From contig NC_045138.2 of NCBI RefSeq assembly GCF_008831285.2, forward strand, positions 4,677,205-4,741,204: 64,000 bases of DNA, written 5' to 3'. A program made the translations under genes and the position numbers. This document shows positions 23,282 to 35,115 of the stretch, in pieces (position 1 is the first letter of the stretch; each line of letters starts with the position of its first letter). Below the pieces are notes generated by a model that did no database searches, had not been told where the DNA came from, and saw only the letters and a list, made by a program, of their open reading frames with translations. The stretch is from Nymphaea colorata. Its lineage: Eukaryota; Streptophyta; Magnoliopsida; Nymphaeales; Nymphaeaceae.

Positions 23282-24425
23282 GGGCCCTGTATAGCGTGGA
23301 TAAAATGAGAGGATGAAGTGAAAAATGTATGGGCGGGTGAAATTTCACACGCCCAACTAAAAACCCATCAAACAGGGTGGAAAGTTCACCGGCTCGACAC
23401 TGTCGCATTTCACCCCTCTTCCTCCCTTCGCAGCTCCTCCGCGTTTCAACATTCCTGCCTAGGCTTGCCGTTCGAGTTCCGCAGCTCCGTCGCCTTCTCA
23501 CCGTCGCACCAAAGGCATCACCGCCATGACCGTCGCACCAGAGGCGTCGCCATCCTCTGCCCGTTCTCTTTCTCCCTTTCTCTCTTGCTCTCTGATGCCT
23601 TCCCTTTCTCTCTTGCCGTAACTTGTTCTTCTCTGACATCTCACCTGCAAGGAAGAGGGACGCAGAGACAGGGCAGCACCCGCTCGCCCGCTGGTTTGGG
23701 CATTTGTAGAGGGGATTTTGCGTGTTTGCCTTGATATTATGCTTTGCTCTTCAGATTGCAAAAAATGCGCTTGTTGATGTTGTTATTCATTTGTTCATGG
23801 CATTCGGGCATCTGGGCATTTGGGCACTCGAATTAAAACAAACGTCGTCAGTGCGCTTTCAATGGAGATTTTTGTTCTGTTAGTGTGTTCCTGCTTCCAA
23901 AAGCACAAGTGAAGGGTCATGATCCTCTAGTGGGCTAACCTGCCGTATGTTTGCCCTGTATCCACATAAAAAGGGCATTTGGGCATTCATGGAACCCTTC
24001 ATAAAATTGAGATGGGTGTTTCTCAGCAAGTATTACCAATTCTTGTTTTGTGTTGGACCTGACCGTTTTTCACATTGCTTGATATGTGTACTCTTCAGCA
24101 GATGCTGAGATTACTGCTATCTCAGCAGGAACTTGCCAATTTTTGTTGAATTGAGCCAATTGGCTTTGATTGCTTGATATTTATGCCCTTGAATTGCAGC
24201 CCCCAAATGTTGGTTTTTGAGATTGGTGCTTTGTCAACATATACCACGTTAAATTCTTCTTGTGGATCAAACAAGTTTAAATTTACCACGTTAAATTTCA
24301 CTCTACAATCAAACAGGGCCTCAGGTTGAAAGAGAGAGAAATTTCATCCTGTTTTTTTTTTTCAAAAAAATTTACCGTGGTAAATTTACCATGTTAAATT
24401 CTTCCTTGTGCATCAAACGCACCCT
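23282..24425 (+). mobile_element. Non-autonomous Harbinger-like element
   Basis: The left end GGGCCCTGT is preceded by TTA (23279-23281). Next come a GTGAAAAATGTATGGGCGGG subterminal region and a pyrimidine-rich leader (23405-23640). Right termini lie near 24320 (ATCAAACAGGGCC) and 24416 (CATCAAACGCACCC). The subterminal words ACGGGCGGGTGAAATTTCAC and CATCAAACRGGGTGG are shared with the element starting at 61027, and the TACCACGTTAAATT right part with 6840-6985. No transposase; the leader does not lead into a recognisable ORF. Confidence 0.55.
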
Positions 24426-24835
24426 AGATGCCTAGTATTTTCTTTTCCTCTTAAAATCCCAGTCGATGAATCAAGAACAAATTGATAGTGACCCCTTCTT
24501 TTTTTTCCAGTCATTCATTTTTTTAAGAAATTATTTCTTTCAAATTTTTAATGTTGCCTCAGTTATTAATTATTTTTTCTCACTTTAAAAAGTTAAAAAA
24601 AATTAAATACCAACAACTTAAAATATGTCATAGTGTTATAAAATATGTCATAGTGTTATAGGAGAAATTATGGCTACGGTGATAATATAATGTACACGAT
24701 GGATGTTATACGATAATGTAAATCATATTATTGAGAGACCGGTGAGTCCTGTCACTTATTCATCTAATATGTAGTTTATAGATAGAATAGTTCTTCTCTT
24801 TCTATTCTTCTTTTTGTTCTTCTTTCAACAAAATC
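24426..24835. other. AT-rich spacer
   Basis: Contains a short direct repeat AAAATATGTCATAGTGTTAT twice at about 24620 and 24640. Nothing coding. Confidence 0.5.
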
Positions 24836-24849
24836 TGACTAGTTCAATT

Positions 24850-25160
24850 TAAATTTGATTCCACAAAGTAGAATAGATAAATTGCATTTTATCTCACTTT
24901 TGCAAATTAGTCTAAGATGAAGCATTTTGAAATATTGATTTTTGAGTTTTGATTGTGGAAATAGCTTGATATATATTGATTTTCGAAAATGGCATGATTT
25001 TTCGAGATGATTGAAATTTTGGAAAGGTGTATTCCCAAATGGGTTTTGTAAAAAATTGAATTTCTGTTGTGGTTTTGGACTTGATGGATGTCTTTGTTTT
25101 GGATCTAGGGATTTCTTTTTGAAACCCAACAAGATTAGATATTTTTGTCAATTGTTGATT
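24850..25160 (+). repeat. Repeat segment S, copy 1
   Basis: Matches 33965-34258: shared GGAAATAGCTTGATATATAT, GTAAAAAATTGAATTTCT and ACCCAACAAGATTAGATATT. In the second copy this segment directly follows repeat R, suggesting R and S belong to one element. Confidence 0.6.
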
Positions 25161-25589
25161 TCTGAAAATTTCAGAGATGAATGGGTTGGGACGGGTTCAT
25201 TTCAATTGATATATTCCATTTACAATATCGACCACACTTAAATTGAGTGAATCAGATTCTTTCTTGGTGGAATCGATTTGATGAGACCTTGCTCATCCAA
25301 GGAGTAAGGAAACCATTCAGGCTTCACTGCTCTTCTTTTTCTTTGCATACATCATTAAAAATTCAATAACATAAACGAATGAACAACATTTTTTTCCAAG
25401 CCCATAGTAGGAGGACTCTTTAAAAATTAGATTTTCGTTTATGGAATAAACTCAGCTTGAATATGCTATTTCCCAATTTTCAAAAATAGAAAATTTAGTT
25501 TGGATTAGTTGTGAGAATGGCGATGCACATATGCTTTTAATATGTCTTTAAACTCTACCGGCAGCGAGACAGTCCATCAGTAAAATATA

Positions 25590-26200
25590 ACTTTTCACTC
25601 ATTCAAACAATTCGGCATGTGAACTAGTGTCTTCAGCCCATTAGAATACTCTACAATCAATGATTTGAGGGCAGGCATGTCACCAATTCTGGTGAGCCCA
25701 TTGCACTGCTCTATCTCATGTACTTCAATGAAGGCAAGCTCATTAGCTCATGCAATGCTGGGCAACCAATGACCTATAGGTTGCAAAGCCTCCAACACAC
25801 CACTTTGTTCAGAAGCACTAGTGACTTTGTCATCAACTAGTGTCTGAAAGTGTACTTCCAAACTGATTAGACCAAGCTTCTCCTTAAGTAATTGTGCTTT
25901 TTCTGCATCGGTTGCTTTTAATGTTCTCCCCAAACCTTCTATTGACAACTTCCCTTTTAGTTTATTCAAGCCTTGTAGTTCTCTAAAAGTGCAAGATCTC
26001 CAATGGCATTTGGAAGCTCGTGGATCCCACAGCCCTCCAATGACAACACCCTCAGCCACTTTAAATTGATAATGCAGGCAATATTAACTAAATGCCAATG
26101 CTCCCGAGGCACCATGCATGGGCAGCTCTGGATCCTGTATGATGCCATGAGCACTTCTTCGAAAGCCTTAGTGACCAACCTCAAAAGAATGATGACCAAA
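25590..26200 (-). pseudogene. NLR leucine-rich-repeat pseudogene 1
   Basis: Minus-strand pieces align in order with the intact NLR at 35116-38613. They are WHLVNIACIINLKWLRVLSL (intact: WHLVYIKRLTTNFKWLRVLS), a jump of roughly 120 codons, then LNKLKGKLSIEGLGRTLKAT (intact: LNKLKGELSIGGL), then CNGLTRIGDMPALKSLIVEY (intact: CDGLNTIGDLPALESLEVKG). Frameshifts and internal deletions separate them, and the CC and NB-ARC regions are missing. Same strand as the intact gene, 9 kb downstream of it in gene sense. Confidence 0.8.
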
Positions 26201-28745
26201 ATACTCTTGATTAAGTGAAACTGAGGGAAACCGGTCTTATACACACCTCTATGTATGCATTCACGGGAGTGTGTAATGACCAAATTGCTGCTAATAAAGT
26301 CAAAAAATGAAAATTTTAATAGGATGAAAGGAGATTGTAAAAAAGTAAAAAGATTCGAAAGTAATTTCATTATCTAAAATTTTTAAACTACCCCCACCCC
26401 CTCTATTTTTTGTCAGATTGCATATTTATTGCATGCACAAAGTAGTGAGAAAAAAAGAGAGAAATTTTTGAATAATGAAATGTGCTTTTTAGTATTTTTA
26501 CAAGGCTAACAAAAAGATATGAAAAAATTTAAAAGTGTAAAAAGTAGATTTCTTTATTAAAACAATTCCTAAAATACCTCAACCCCACAATCTTTCACCT
26601 CAAACGACTCTTAATGCTATTCATAAATATATGACCACATGAGTAAGTACAAAATCTCGACTTTTTAAATGAGCGATAAACAGTATTTTAAACAAAATGT
26701 GGACCACCTAATGTGTTTTTAAATAATAATTTAATGTAAATCATGTTTTAGGTGAAGTTTTATTTTTGTATACAAAAAAAAGGTCTTTCTACAGTCAAGA
26801 TTTTGACGTTATAAGAGTCATTTATTTTTTATTATTAAAAAATATTATTAAAACAAGAAAAGCGTCCAAAGACGTTTTTCTCTGCCATGATAAATCAACC
26901 ATGGCAGTTTAGAAATGTCACTTTAAGCTATTTGAATGACATGCTCTAACGGTAGTTAAAAAAGAAAAAAAAGGTCATGGAAATGTTTCCAATGTCACAT
27001 TATATTTGCTATAAAAGGAATGGATTATGGAAAATGCAAATAAAAAGCAATCACCCACTCTACTGTCAATGGTGTTTTCTATGGTGCACTTTTTTTTTTT
27101 CCGCACCAAAATGCTTTCAGTGATATTTGAAGAGCTCCACTAAAGATTTGTATTCTTGTAGCACCACTAGCTATGAGTCAAAGATGGCTTTATTTATTCA
27201 CTCATTTCTTTCTTTCTTTCTATTTCTTTTTTATGGCAAGAGGTCATCCGGGTGTTTGTTTGTTTTTTTCTCTATCTCTTTTTTTAAACATATCTCTTTA
27301 ATTCTCTCTCCCTCTTTTTGTCTATATCTCAAAGTCTAAATTTTCAATTTCGACAATCTTTGGTCTAAAATCTATTTCTTTTTTATGTCAAGGGGTCAGC
27401 CGGGTGGGTTTTTTTTTTGGTACCTAAAAAATAGTTTCATCAATTTGTTTAACAGAAAATTAATGCAGGGGGTCTCTAAAGTAGATGTATGTGGGGGAGG
27501 AGGAGAGGTCGGTGGAAGTAAATGATAAGAAGGGTATTGGTATATGCTTTGGAAATCATCTGAAATAGCTATGGAATGTGATAAGTACCCATCAGGTCAG
27601 GTTATTGACCTGATAATATATATATATATATATATAATATTTTATTTAAAAATATTTTTTAAAATTAAATCAGGTCGGGTCCGATCCGAACTCGGGCTCA
27701 GGTTTTCTGAGTCAGGCCAGCCCCAGGCACGAGTTTTGGATGTCGGTCCAGCCTGGGCCCGACTGATTATATGCCGAGGCTTATTCTTTTCTTTCGTTAT
27801 ATGCCGAGGTTAATTCTTTCCATTCAAATTAAAGACTTTCTATTTTGTTGGAAACATAATATATTAAATATGCCATGAGAACATAAAACCGTTAGAGTGC
27901 ATACTTATCAAATATGCATGAAAGAAGCCAAATTTTAGGTGTTGCGCTGTTTACAAGTAGGGAACTAAATCGCCATCTCCTTACTTAGTGGAAGTATTAA
28001 TGCCATAAACACTTTTTGGGAAGCCTTAGCTCCTGTTTGAAAATGTGGCATTTTACTATAGAGGTGAAACTTTTAATTCGAATTTCAAGAAAATTTCCAG
28101 CAACAAACAAACGTGGGACAATATTTGTGCCGGGAGTTTTTCGGTGGCTTTAGAGTTTTGGTACCAATATTTGTGCCGGGAGTTTTTCGGCGGCTTTAGA
28201 GTTTTGGTACCATCATTCAAGTTTCACCGAAACAAGTAGAACTTTAATGCCAGGATTCTAAACAGTTAGAATTTAAGCAACAAGCACAAATAAACATGGA
28301 TTTAAAATGCTTGAACAAAAGTTTCATATCATTAAACAATGTGTGATATATGGAAAGTAGAACTTTTATTCAACCTAAAAGGTAACCAATAATAAACATC
28401 CAGCATGCTAATACCATTTATTCAAACGTTACCTTAGAGATTAACCTTTCTTAGAATCTTACACTTTGCAAAAGATTTAAAAATTCGTTGCTTTCATATG
28501 TCCACCTGAATTAAAGAAAAAAAAACACACACACACACACACTATAAAATGCATGAATTATAAATTACTTGACTATAAGCAGTTTCCATACATTTTTTCA
28601 AACATCTCACATAATTTTGGAGAAACGTATATAGTGCTAGCTAGTGCACGTTCTTAAGAGTTAAGGATGTAAGCACGTTCTGTGAAGATGATTAACCTAA
28701 ACATGAAAAACCAAAACTTTGAAGGCCGCACAAACAATGTACCTT
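26201..28745. other. Gene-free AT-rich stretch with simple repeats
   Basis: Holds (TA)n at 27616-27638, a GC-richer patch (27660-27800) of CGGGTCCGATCCGAACTCGG and variants, a duplicated TTATATGCCGAGG (27770 and 27797), and T-rich tracts. No coding evidence. Confidence 0.5.
28119..28210 (+). repeat. 46-bp perfect-length tandem duplication
   Basis: CAATATTTGTGCCGGGAGTT...TTTTGGTAC occurs twice back to back (28119-28164 and 28165-28210) with a single T/C difference in TCGGYGGC, implying a recent slippage or duplication. Confidence 0.85.
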
Positions 28746-28889
28746 TGTATACTATTCCCTAACTTTGGATTTTGCACCAATTAATCTGGGCCTTTTGCAC
28801 CAATTGATGGATAGAAAACATAATAATATTTGAAATTTATTTTTTAAAATTTTCTTAAAGGAAAAAGGTGATTTTTAGTATCTGTACAG

Positions 28890-29210
28890 ATTCACATGGT
28901 ACTAGAACTGCTGATTCTGAATCCAATGTCAACTGAATGAGGTTAGGCAGTTGCTCAAGCAATTTCCATCCCAATCTTGCACTTGGGCAATTCAACACTG
29001 ACAGCCTTTGCAGCTGAGTCACTTGACCCTCATGCCCTGCCAGCTCCTATAGAGCATCAATTAGGCCTTCTGTCTGCATCTTTCGGCAATTCTCAAATTT
29101 TGCCCATGGCATATCAGGGCATAGAAGTAAATGTCGTTCCCAATTGGACAAATTCTTCACGTTCAGTTTCTCAAGTGTAAGAAGGTGAGTAGGGAGCCGC
29201 TTCAATTTTT
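28890..29210 (-). pseudogene. NLR 3'-end pseudogene 2
   Basis: Reverse-strand homologue of the last LRRs of the intact NLR (about 35560-35825): ATGAGGTTAGGCAGTTGCTC, AATTTCCATCCCAATCTTGC and the CCATGGCATA...GAAGTAAATG block are shared. Immediately left, 28755-28900 matches the intact gene's 3' flank (34735-34850, GCACCAATTGATGGATA and AAAGGAAAAAGG). About 700 bp separating these parts in the intact locus is missing here. The open plus-strand frame over this stretch is only a shadow. Confidence 0.8.
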
Positions 29211-29281
29211 GTGTAGACACTGTTGCCTACACAAAAAAAAAAAAACACCCTCAGCTAGGCATACTTTATATATATATATAT

Positions 29282-32214
29282 TGTAGCGCTTGGCTTTTGT
29301 TTTGGTAGAACGCGTCGGGTCAGGGTCCAGACCCAGACCCGAGCCCCACACGCGTGAGGAGCCCGACGCCACGGCCCGTCTCCCCTTTCTCGTTCCCCTT
29401 CTCCCTCGTTTCCCCTCTACGTCTCTCCCTTACCCACGGCCGGAGCTCAGCATAGAGAAGAAGAAGGAGACAGAGGTCGGTGCAGCAGTGGCGGCGGCGG
29501 TAGTGGCGACGGTGGCAGCGTGGGTAAGCTTCCTCTCTCGCCTTCTCTGTCTGCTTCTTCTCCTCCCTCCCACGCAGCCTCTCCCTCCTTCGTTAGCACC
29601 CCCTGCCACATGATTTATCCCTCTCCCTCTCTGCTAGAGCTCCCTCCTCGTCCCGTCCGTCTCCTCTTCACCATCTCCCTCTTTTGCCCCATTCGATTTC
29701 CCTCCCCTTTGCCGTCTTTCCCCTTTCTGTCTGAACCCTCCTTCCCTCACTCTCTTTTCTGTCCGTCTCTTTTGTCAGTGCCTTTCCCCTACCCTCACAT
29801 TCCCTACTTGAGCTCTTCTCCCCATTTTCTATTTGTTTTCCCATTTTTCCCCAACCAAGAACTCTTCTTTACTGATTTTATCACTGTTTGATTGGATTCC
29901 AGTTTGGGGGACGTGTTCTTCCCCGCATAGCAGTGTTTAGAAGGCCTTGGTGTGGCGGCATTGAAGGATTTTAGCTGCTGGGGGACCATTTGGACTTGTG
30001 AGGTGGCTGCCGGAAGGATTGCAGCAGCCTAGACTCTTGACTTGGGGTGAGCAAGGCGTAATTGAACCCATTTTATTGTATAGTTTTCTTTGGAGCATGT
30101 ATAATTATTGTTTGAGCATGCTAGAAGGTATAATTGATGGTTTGGGATGCATGCAAGCGACCTTGCTTTTGGGGAAAGTGTAGGATTATGATTTTTTTTA
30201 AGCATGATAGGTTGATTTTCAATGCAATAGGGAAGCATGGTAGACTTAGTGATGTTGTGCAGAAGCGTAGGACCGTCTTTGGTAACGCTTGGAGCACCTT
30301 GGTCGACGCGGGTGGTATGTGTAGGTAGGAAGGTGGTGTGCATGTTGGGATGATGCCTCAACTAAAGGAAAGTTAATGAGAAATGTGTTAAGGATGGATT
30401 GAGCGAAGCATTGGGTTTTGACGTTGGGTGGCAACGGTAAGAAGTTGCGAAGTGGCCTATTGGAGGGCTTGTAGGTCAACACTACCCGTCAACACCTTCT
30501 TGAGGCGATGGCATGTGCCTCAATGATTCTGTTTTGTATTTGTTTGGATTGCGAAGCTAACTAGTAGAAATCTGATCTTTTGTTTATGTTTGCAGGTACA
30601 TCGGGCACGTCCCATCGACCTTGAGCTGTTAGATTTGAAGCTCGAGGCATTTTGAAGAGTTTGTGAGCGCGCCACAGGTATGGCGACATTCTAAGCAAAT
30701 CCCTGCCTGAAGCAAATGTGTGATTGTGTGCTCCTATGATCATAGGATCCTAAGATTGTGATGTGAATTGATTGATTGTTTCGTGAATGAGTATATGTAT
30801 GCTTGGATATATAACATGAACTATTTTGAAGGGCTATTAGTAGTTTGTTTTGAAAATGACACATTTGCATGTTCATGGTAGAATTGATAACTGTTTAGGA
30901 CAGATGAGGCGGGGTATCGAGTCGAGTGCCTCCTTGACCCCAATTGTGCATTAGATAGCATCATAGAATGATAACTGCATAGGACAGCTACGAGCCAATC
31001 GCAGATCGAGACTACTCTCTGTGGTTTGGCTAAGTTTTTAAAGATGTGATTGATGCTATAATTGACATGAATGTGTATTTTGTTGCATATACATTGCCGT
31101 GGGTAATAATGCAAATGAATGGATTGGAGGCTAATTGTACCCATAGTGTATGACGGCTAGTTATGACTATTAGTGTTATGAGTAGACCTCGTGTGGAGGC
31201 ATTTGGAGGTGTGGGTGCACTCGTGAAGTGTATCAACCTCATGAGCTAGCCAGTCAATCTGTGAATACATTCTTCTAATGATAATATTGAATGATTAAGA
31301 GGTGAGAGGCCAGTGGGATGTGTCTGTGTGTTTGGGAGACATCCCGTTCTCACCACTGGTCTCGCCTATCGGAGCGCAGGCGGTGCAAGGCCCCAGGGTA
31401 CTGTTGTGTGTTGTGCTTGGAGCGTTGGGCTCCCGCCTTCTCAACCTGGGTGTCTTAGGGAAGGCTGAGTATCTCTCCTTGGACTTCACACATCCATGGA
31501 TGAGTGCTCTACTGCTGCAGTGGATGAAATGGATCCATACTATTATGGGCCACCACGGGGGTTGTCTCTCGGCTGTAGACTGCCCATGGTGTGAACGTGC
31601 TTGTGTTGCACCCACAAGAACTGTTAATTTACTAAAGTCAATGAAAATGTAATGTATATGATTCTACGTGACCGATCTGCATGTGATTGATGTGAAAGCA
31701 TGTGATTGAAACTGTGTACTGTAGCCATTGAGTGGCTTGTACGTGTCATGCTCTGACACGACATGATGATGAATGATTTTGATAATTGTTTTCTGATTTG
31801 AGCCCTATCTAAGAGGGTTTGGTATTTTCCTGGCTTGTTGCCATACTGCGAACGCTATGCTTTCAGTTGTTTCTTTTTCAGGTTTTAGTAGATCCGGGGC
31901 AGCAGGTTGAGCAGATGGCTTCACTCACGTCCTACTGGGGAGGTTTTGGGATGTGTCTTTTGTAGTGCCGACGTGTCTTATTTTTGTTTTATTGATATCT
32001 TGTTTTTGTTATACATCAATTATATAGTCTGGGGCATTTTTGTTATACATAGATGTGTTTTTGTATGAATTGAAATGATTATATAAATGAAAATTCGCCC
32101 CATTGTTTTGAATTGCTTGGCTCATCTCTTTTGAACTGTTGTGTAGTTGCACCTCGATGTTTGATGTTTAGAAAAAAAATGTTTGAGTGTCAAAAGGTCG
32201 GGGTGTGACATATA
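29282..32214 (+). mobile_element. Candidate large solo LTR or LTR-bounded relic
   Basis: The unit begins TGTAGCGCTTGG just after a TATATATATA tract and ends GTCGGGGTGTGACA just before TATATGG, giving TG...CA ends and a possible ATATA target repeat. It starts with a GC-rich patch (29300-29530) and a pyrimidine-rich leader (29530-29780); the rest is non-coding and GC-richer than its surroundings. Open frames inside (up to 116 codons) have no retroelement motifs. A long Ty3-type solo LTR is one reading; a non-coding host transcript unit is another. Confidence 0.35.
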
Positions 32215-32744
32215 TGGATGTATGTATATAATTGGTAAACTTGAAAGCGATTAAACTTTTGGATAAATAGAGCAAAATGACCAAAATATTAAATTATAAA
32301 TAACATTGAAAAATATGAAAATAAAAATCTGGTAATTGAAAACTTTAAGGGAAGTGAAAAACGAAGAAAATATGCAAAAAATAAAAAATATAGATAAAGT
32401 CCCCCTTTGCCTCTGCTATTGCCTCGTGCAATGTGTGGATAGGGAGTGATTCTCAAGACAGAGTTGGGACTCCGCAATGAGATTTTTACAGTTCAAACTG
32501 ATTTGCACGTGTAGAATTAACATATCCGTTAGTGCCATTCGTCAACATGAAGCCCCAAAACATACCATTTTTTTCATTTTTTTTTCTTTTCTCCTTTATT
32601 TCCCTCTCCAATCATCTTGAGACTCTTCGTTTCTTTGCGGTCTTCTTCATTGATTGGATTCTCATGCGAAATTCTTTGGAATCATCTCGAGATTCTTCAT
32701 TCTCCTTTGTTGCCTTCTCCAATCATCTTGAGACTCTCCAATCA
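32215..32744. other. Gene-free spacer with a small tandem motif
   Basis: AATCATCTTGAGACTC and variants occur three times between 32610 and 32735, at spacings near 60 and 45 bases. No coding evidence. Confidence 0.5.
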
Positions 32745-34258
32745 AAATTAACATACAAATTCAAGAGATCACAATGCATAAGAGCATGATGAGTTAAAAA
32801 ACCATGATTTTGCTTCTTGAAAATATGTTTAAAAAATGTGACCTTTTTTAACATAAAAAAGTGGGTCAAACATACCTATGACCTTATTGTTCGCACACCA
32901 CTCCCACGGTGTGAGCTGGGAAGTTTGCACGCGAAGCAGGAAAAATCAAGTTTTGCTTAAAAAAAGATTTAAAGAGAAAGGGAACCGCCCTTGCCACCTA
33001 ACAGGGGAATCAATCTAAGGTTTGAGTTTTCTCAAGCTTGACAAGAAAAAGATCCCAAAAATGGGAATTTAGAATTGAAAATTGAGAAACAGAATATTGG
33101 ATTTTGAATGGAATTGGGGATTGGGTAATTGAAGCTTTGTTTTTGAAACTGGGATCTTGGAATTGATAATTAAAAGCTTGGGTTAGACTTTAAAATTTCA
33201 AAGATAGTTTCGATTTTGGCATTTGAAATTTAACTTGAAAATTTTTGGAAGCCTTGGAACCGGAATTCAGTTTTGAAGCCAAAATTGAATTTGGAAAAAT
33301 TGGATTAGATAGTTGAAGTCTAGCTTTAATTTTTCAGAATCGGATCTTTAAAATTGAAAATTTGGGTTTGGAATGGTTGGAACTCGATCAATTCAGAATT
33401 TGTGAAAACATCTTTGGGTTTAAGATTTTGATATCTGAATCTAGTTTTGGTATTTTGAGAGATTTGATTTTATTTGGTTGGTTTTGATCTTGAAATGAGA
33501 TCAGAAATATGGAAATTGAGAGTTGAAGTCCAGTTTTAGGAGAAAGATCCAGTGGAATCGTTTTGAAATTGATTTTGAAAGTTGGGGTTTTATAACCATG
33601 TTGAAAATTTTGTGCTTCTACATCAAGATAAGCAAAGTGCTTATGTTTTTGTTGCAATATGATTTAAACATAGAAGCAACTCCAACTTGATTCACTTAGA
33701 TTTTAGTGAATATGAGTGGCATGGAGTGAGTGCATGTATGCATGAAATAAACTGCATGTATATTCATCCTTTGCTCATGCATAATTAAATTTGATCTCAC
33801 ATAGACATAGGTCCACCTTAGAGGTAGAAAATATAAGACATTCCCCAAGCCCATCCTTGATGTGGAGGAGGACATAAGCTTAGGTTTTAAAATTTTAATT
33901 TTGGAAAGAGGATTTAAAAATTCATTTGATAGGCTGATTTCAACTCATTTTTTACTAGTTCCTAGGAAAAAGGAATTAATTTGTTTGAAAATTTGTAGGA
34001 TTTGAGCTTTGGCAAATTTTTTCTTTGGGTAGCAATATCACTTTTATGAATTTCTCTAGGATGAGACGTTTTGAAAAATTGATTCTTGAATTTGGTTTTG
34101 GAAATAGCTTGATATATATTTTTTGTAGAAGGTGGCATGATTTTTGGAAATACGTATTCCCTAATGTGTTCTGTAAAAAATTGAATTTCTTTTGTGGTTT
34201 TGATCTTGATCAAAGTCTAAGGATTTCTTTTTAAAACCCAACAAGATTAGATATTTTT
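32745..34258 (+). repeat. Repeat family R copy 2 joined to segment S copy 2
   Basis: 32745-33957 follows R copy 1 (3950-5427) base by base with small deletions, and 33965-34258 follows S copy 1 (24850-25160). This is the only place where both parts are contiguous, so it probably shows the element's fuller form. No terminal repeats or ORF were identified. Confidence 0.65.
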
Positions 34259-34264
34259 ATTTGT

Positions 34265-34425
34265 GGTCGAACAGGGGAGGCAAGGCTGGGCTTGACTTGA
34301 AGGTAAGGAGTAGGTGGACGCCAAGCAAATGATGCCTTGGGCAGGGAACGTCTTGAGCAGGGGTCGCCTTGGGCAGGGGACTGCCTTGAGCTGTGATGGG
34401 GATGCCTTGGGCACGAGTTCAGCTA
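34265..34425 (+). repeat. GC-rich degenerate minisatellite
   Basis: GCCTTGGGCAGGG-type units (GATGCCTTGGGCAGGG, CGCCTTGGGCAGGGG, GCCTTGAGC, GATGCCTTGGGC) recur every 18-25 bases in an otherwise AT-rich setting. Confidence 0.65.
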
Positions 34426-34431
34426 GCACTA

Positions 34432-34620
34432 CAAAAAACCTAAACATTACTGACAACCACATAATGTCGGTGAACATAGAATGCATGTCAGTAATGGTTT
34501 TACCGACATATCGATACACTTTACACAAGCGTCGGTGTAAGGCATCACCAGCGCAACCTAAACATAGGTAAACATTGACTATTAACATCATCCTCTCGCA
34601 TTGATAATAATCTATTATTT
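34432..34620. mobile_element. CACTA-like terminus
   Basis: CACTACAAAAAACC is followed by subterminal GTCGGTG/ACCGACAT and CTGACA/TGTCAGTAATG words in both orientations, as in CACTA transposon ends. Its opposite end and transposase were not found. Confidence 0.45.
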
Positions 34621-35115
34621 TCAACATGTTGAAAGGCTGTAGGACGATTTAGATGCTGCTGATATTGACCCAAAAGCTTATCTTGATCATATTAATGGCC
34701 AACTTGGGATTTTATCGTCAACTAATTAATCGAGGCCTTTGTGCACCAATTGATGGATATAAAATAAAATAAAATTTGAAATTGTTTTTTTAAAATTTTC
34801 TTAAAGGAAAAAGGTCATTTTTAGTATGTGTACCGATTCAAGCCAAAGGAGATTGCATTTGTCATTTTTACATGGTACCTGCTGGTATTCACATAACCGA
34901 TGTTTGTTTTCAATCACCCCAAAAAAAATCAGAGGATCATTCTGGGTAAGTTAAAGCAGCTAGACAAGACTCTGTTGATGCATAAAAGGTACGCCAGTTC
35001 AGTTCAACAACATTTCAATTTACCAGACCCAAACCAAACAAGAGGGAGAGGAAGAAAGAAGAGGCATATGTAACCAAAATAATTAATTACAATTTGTCTT
35101 CGATTTTCAGTAACA
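34621..35115. other. 3' flank of the NLR gene
   Basis: Non-coding. The piece 34735-34850 also flanks NLR pseudogene 2, showing that the downstream flank was part of the duplicated NLR unit. Confidence 0.6.

Noticed and set aside
31302-31652. 116-codon frame overlapped by another on the opposite strand
   Set aside because: No recognisable domain, and it is embedded in a presumed non-coding LTR-like unit.
31950-34445. CTTTTGTAGTG at 31957 and CACTACAAAAAA at 34432 as two ends of one CACTA element
   Set aside because: The motifs point away from each other (tail end on the left, head end on the right), so they cannot bound one element.
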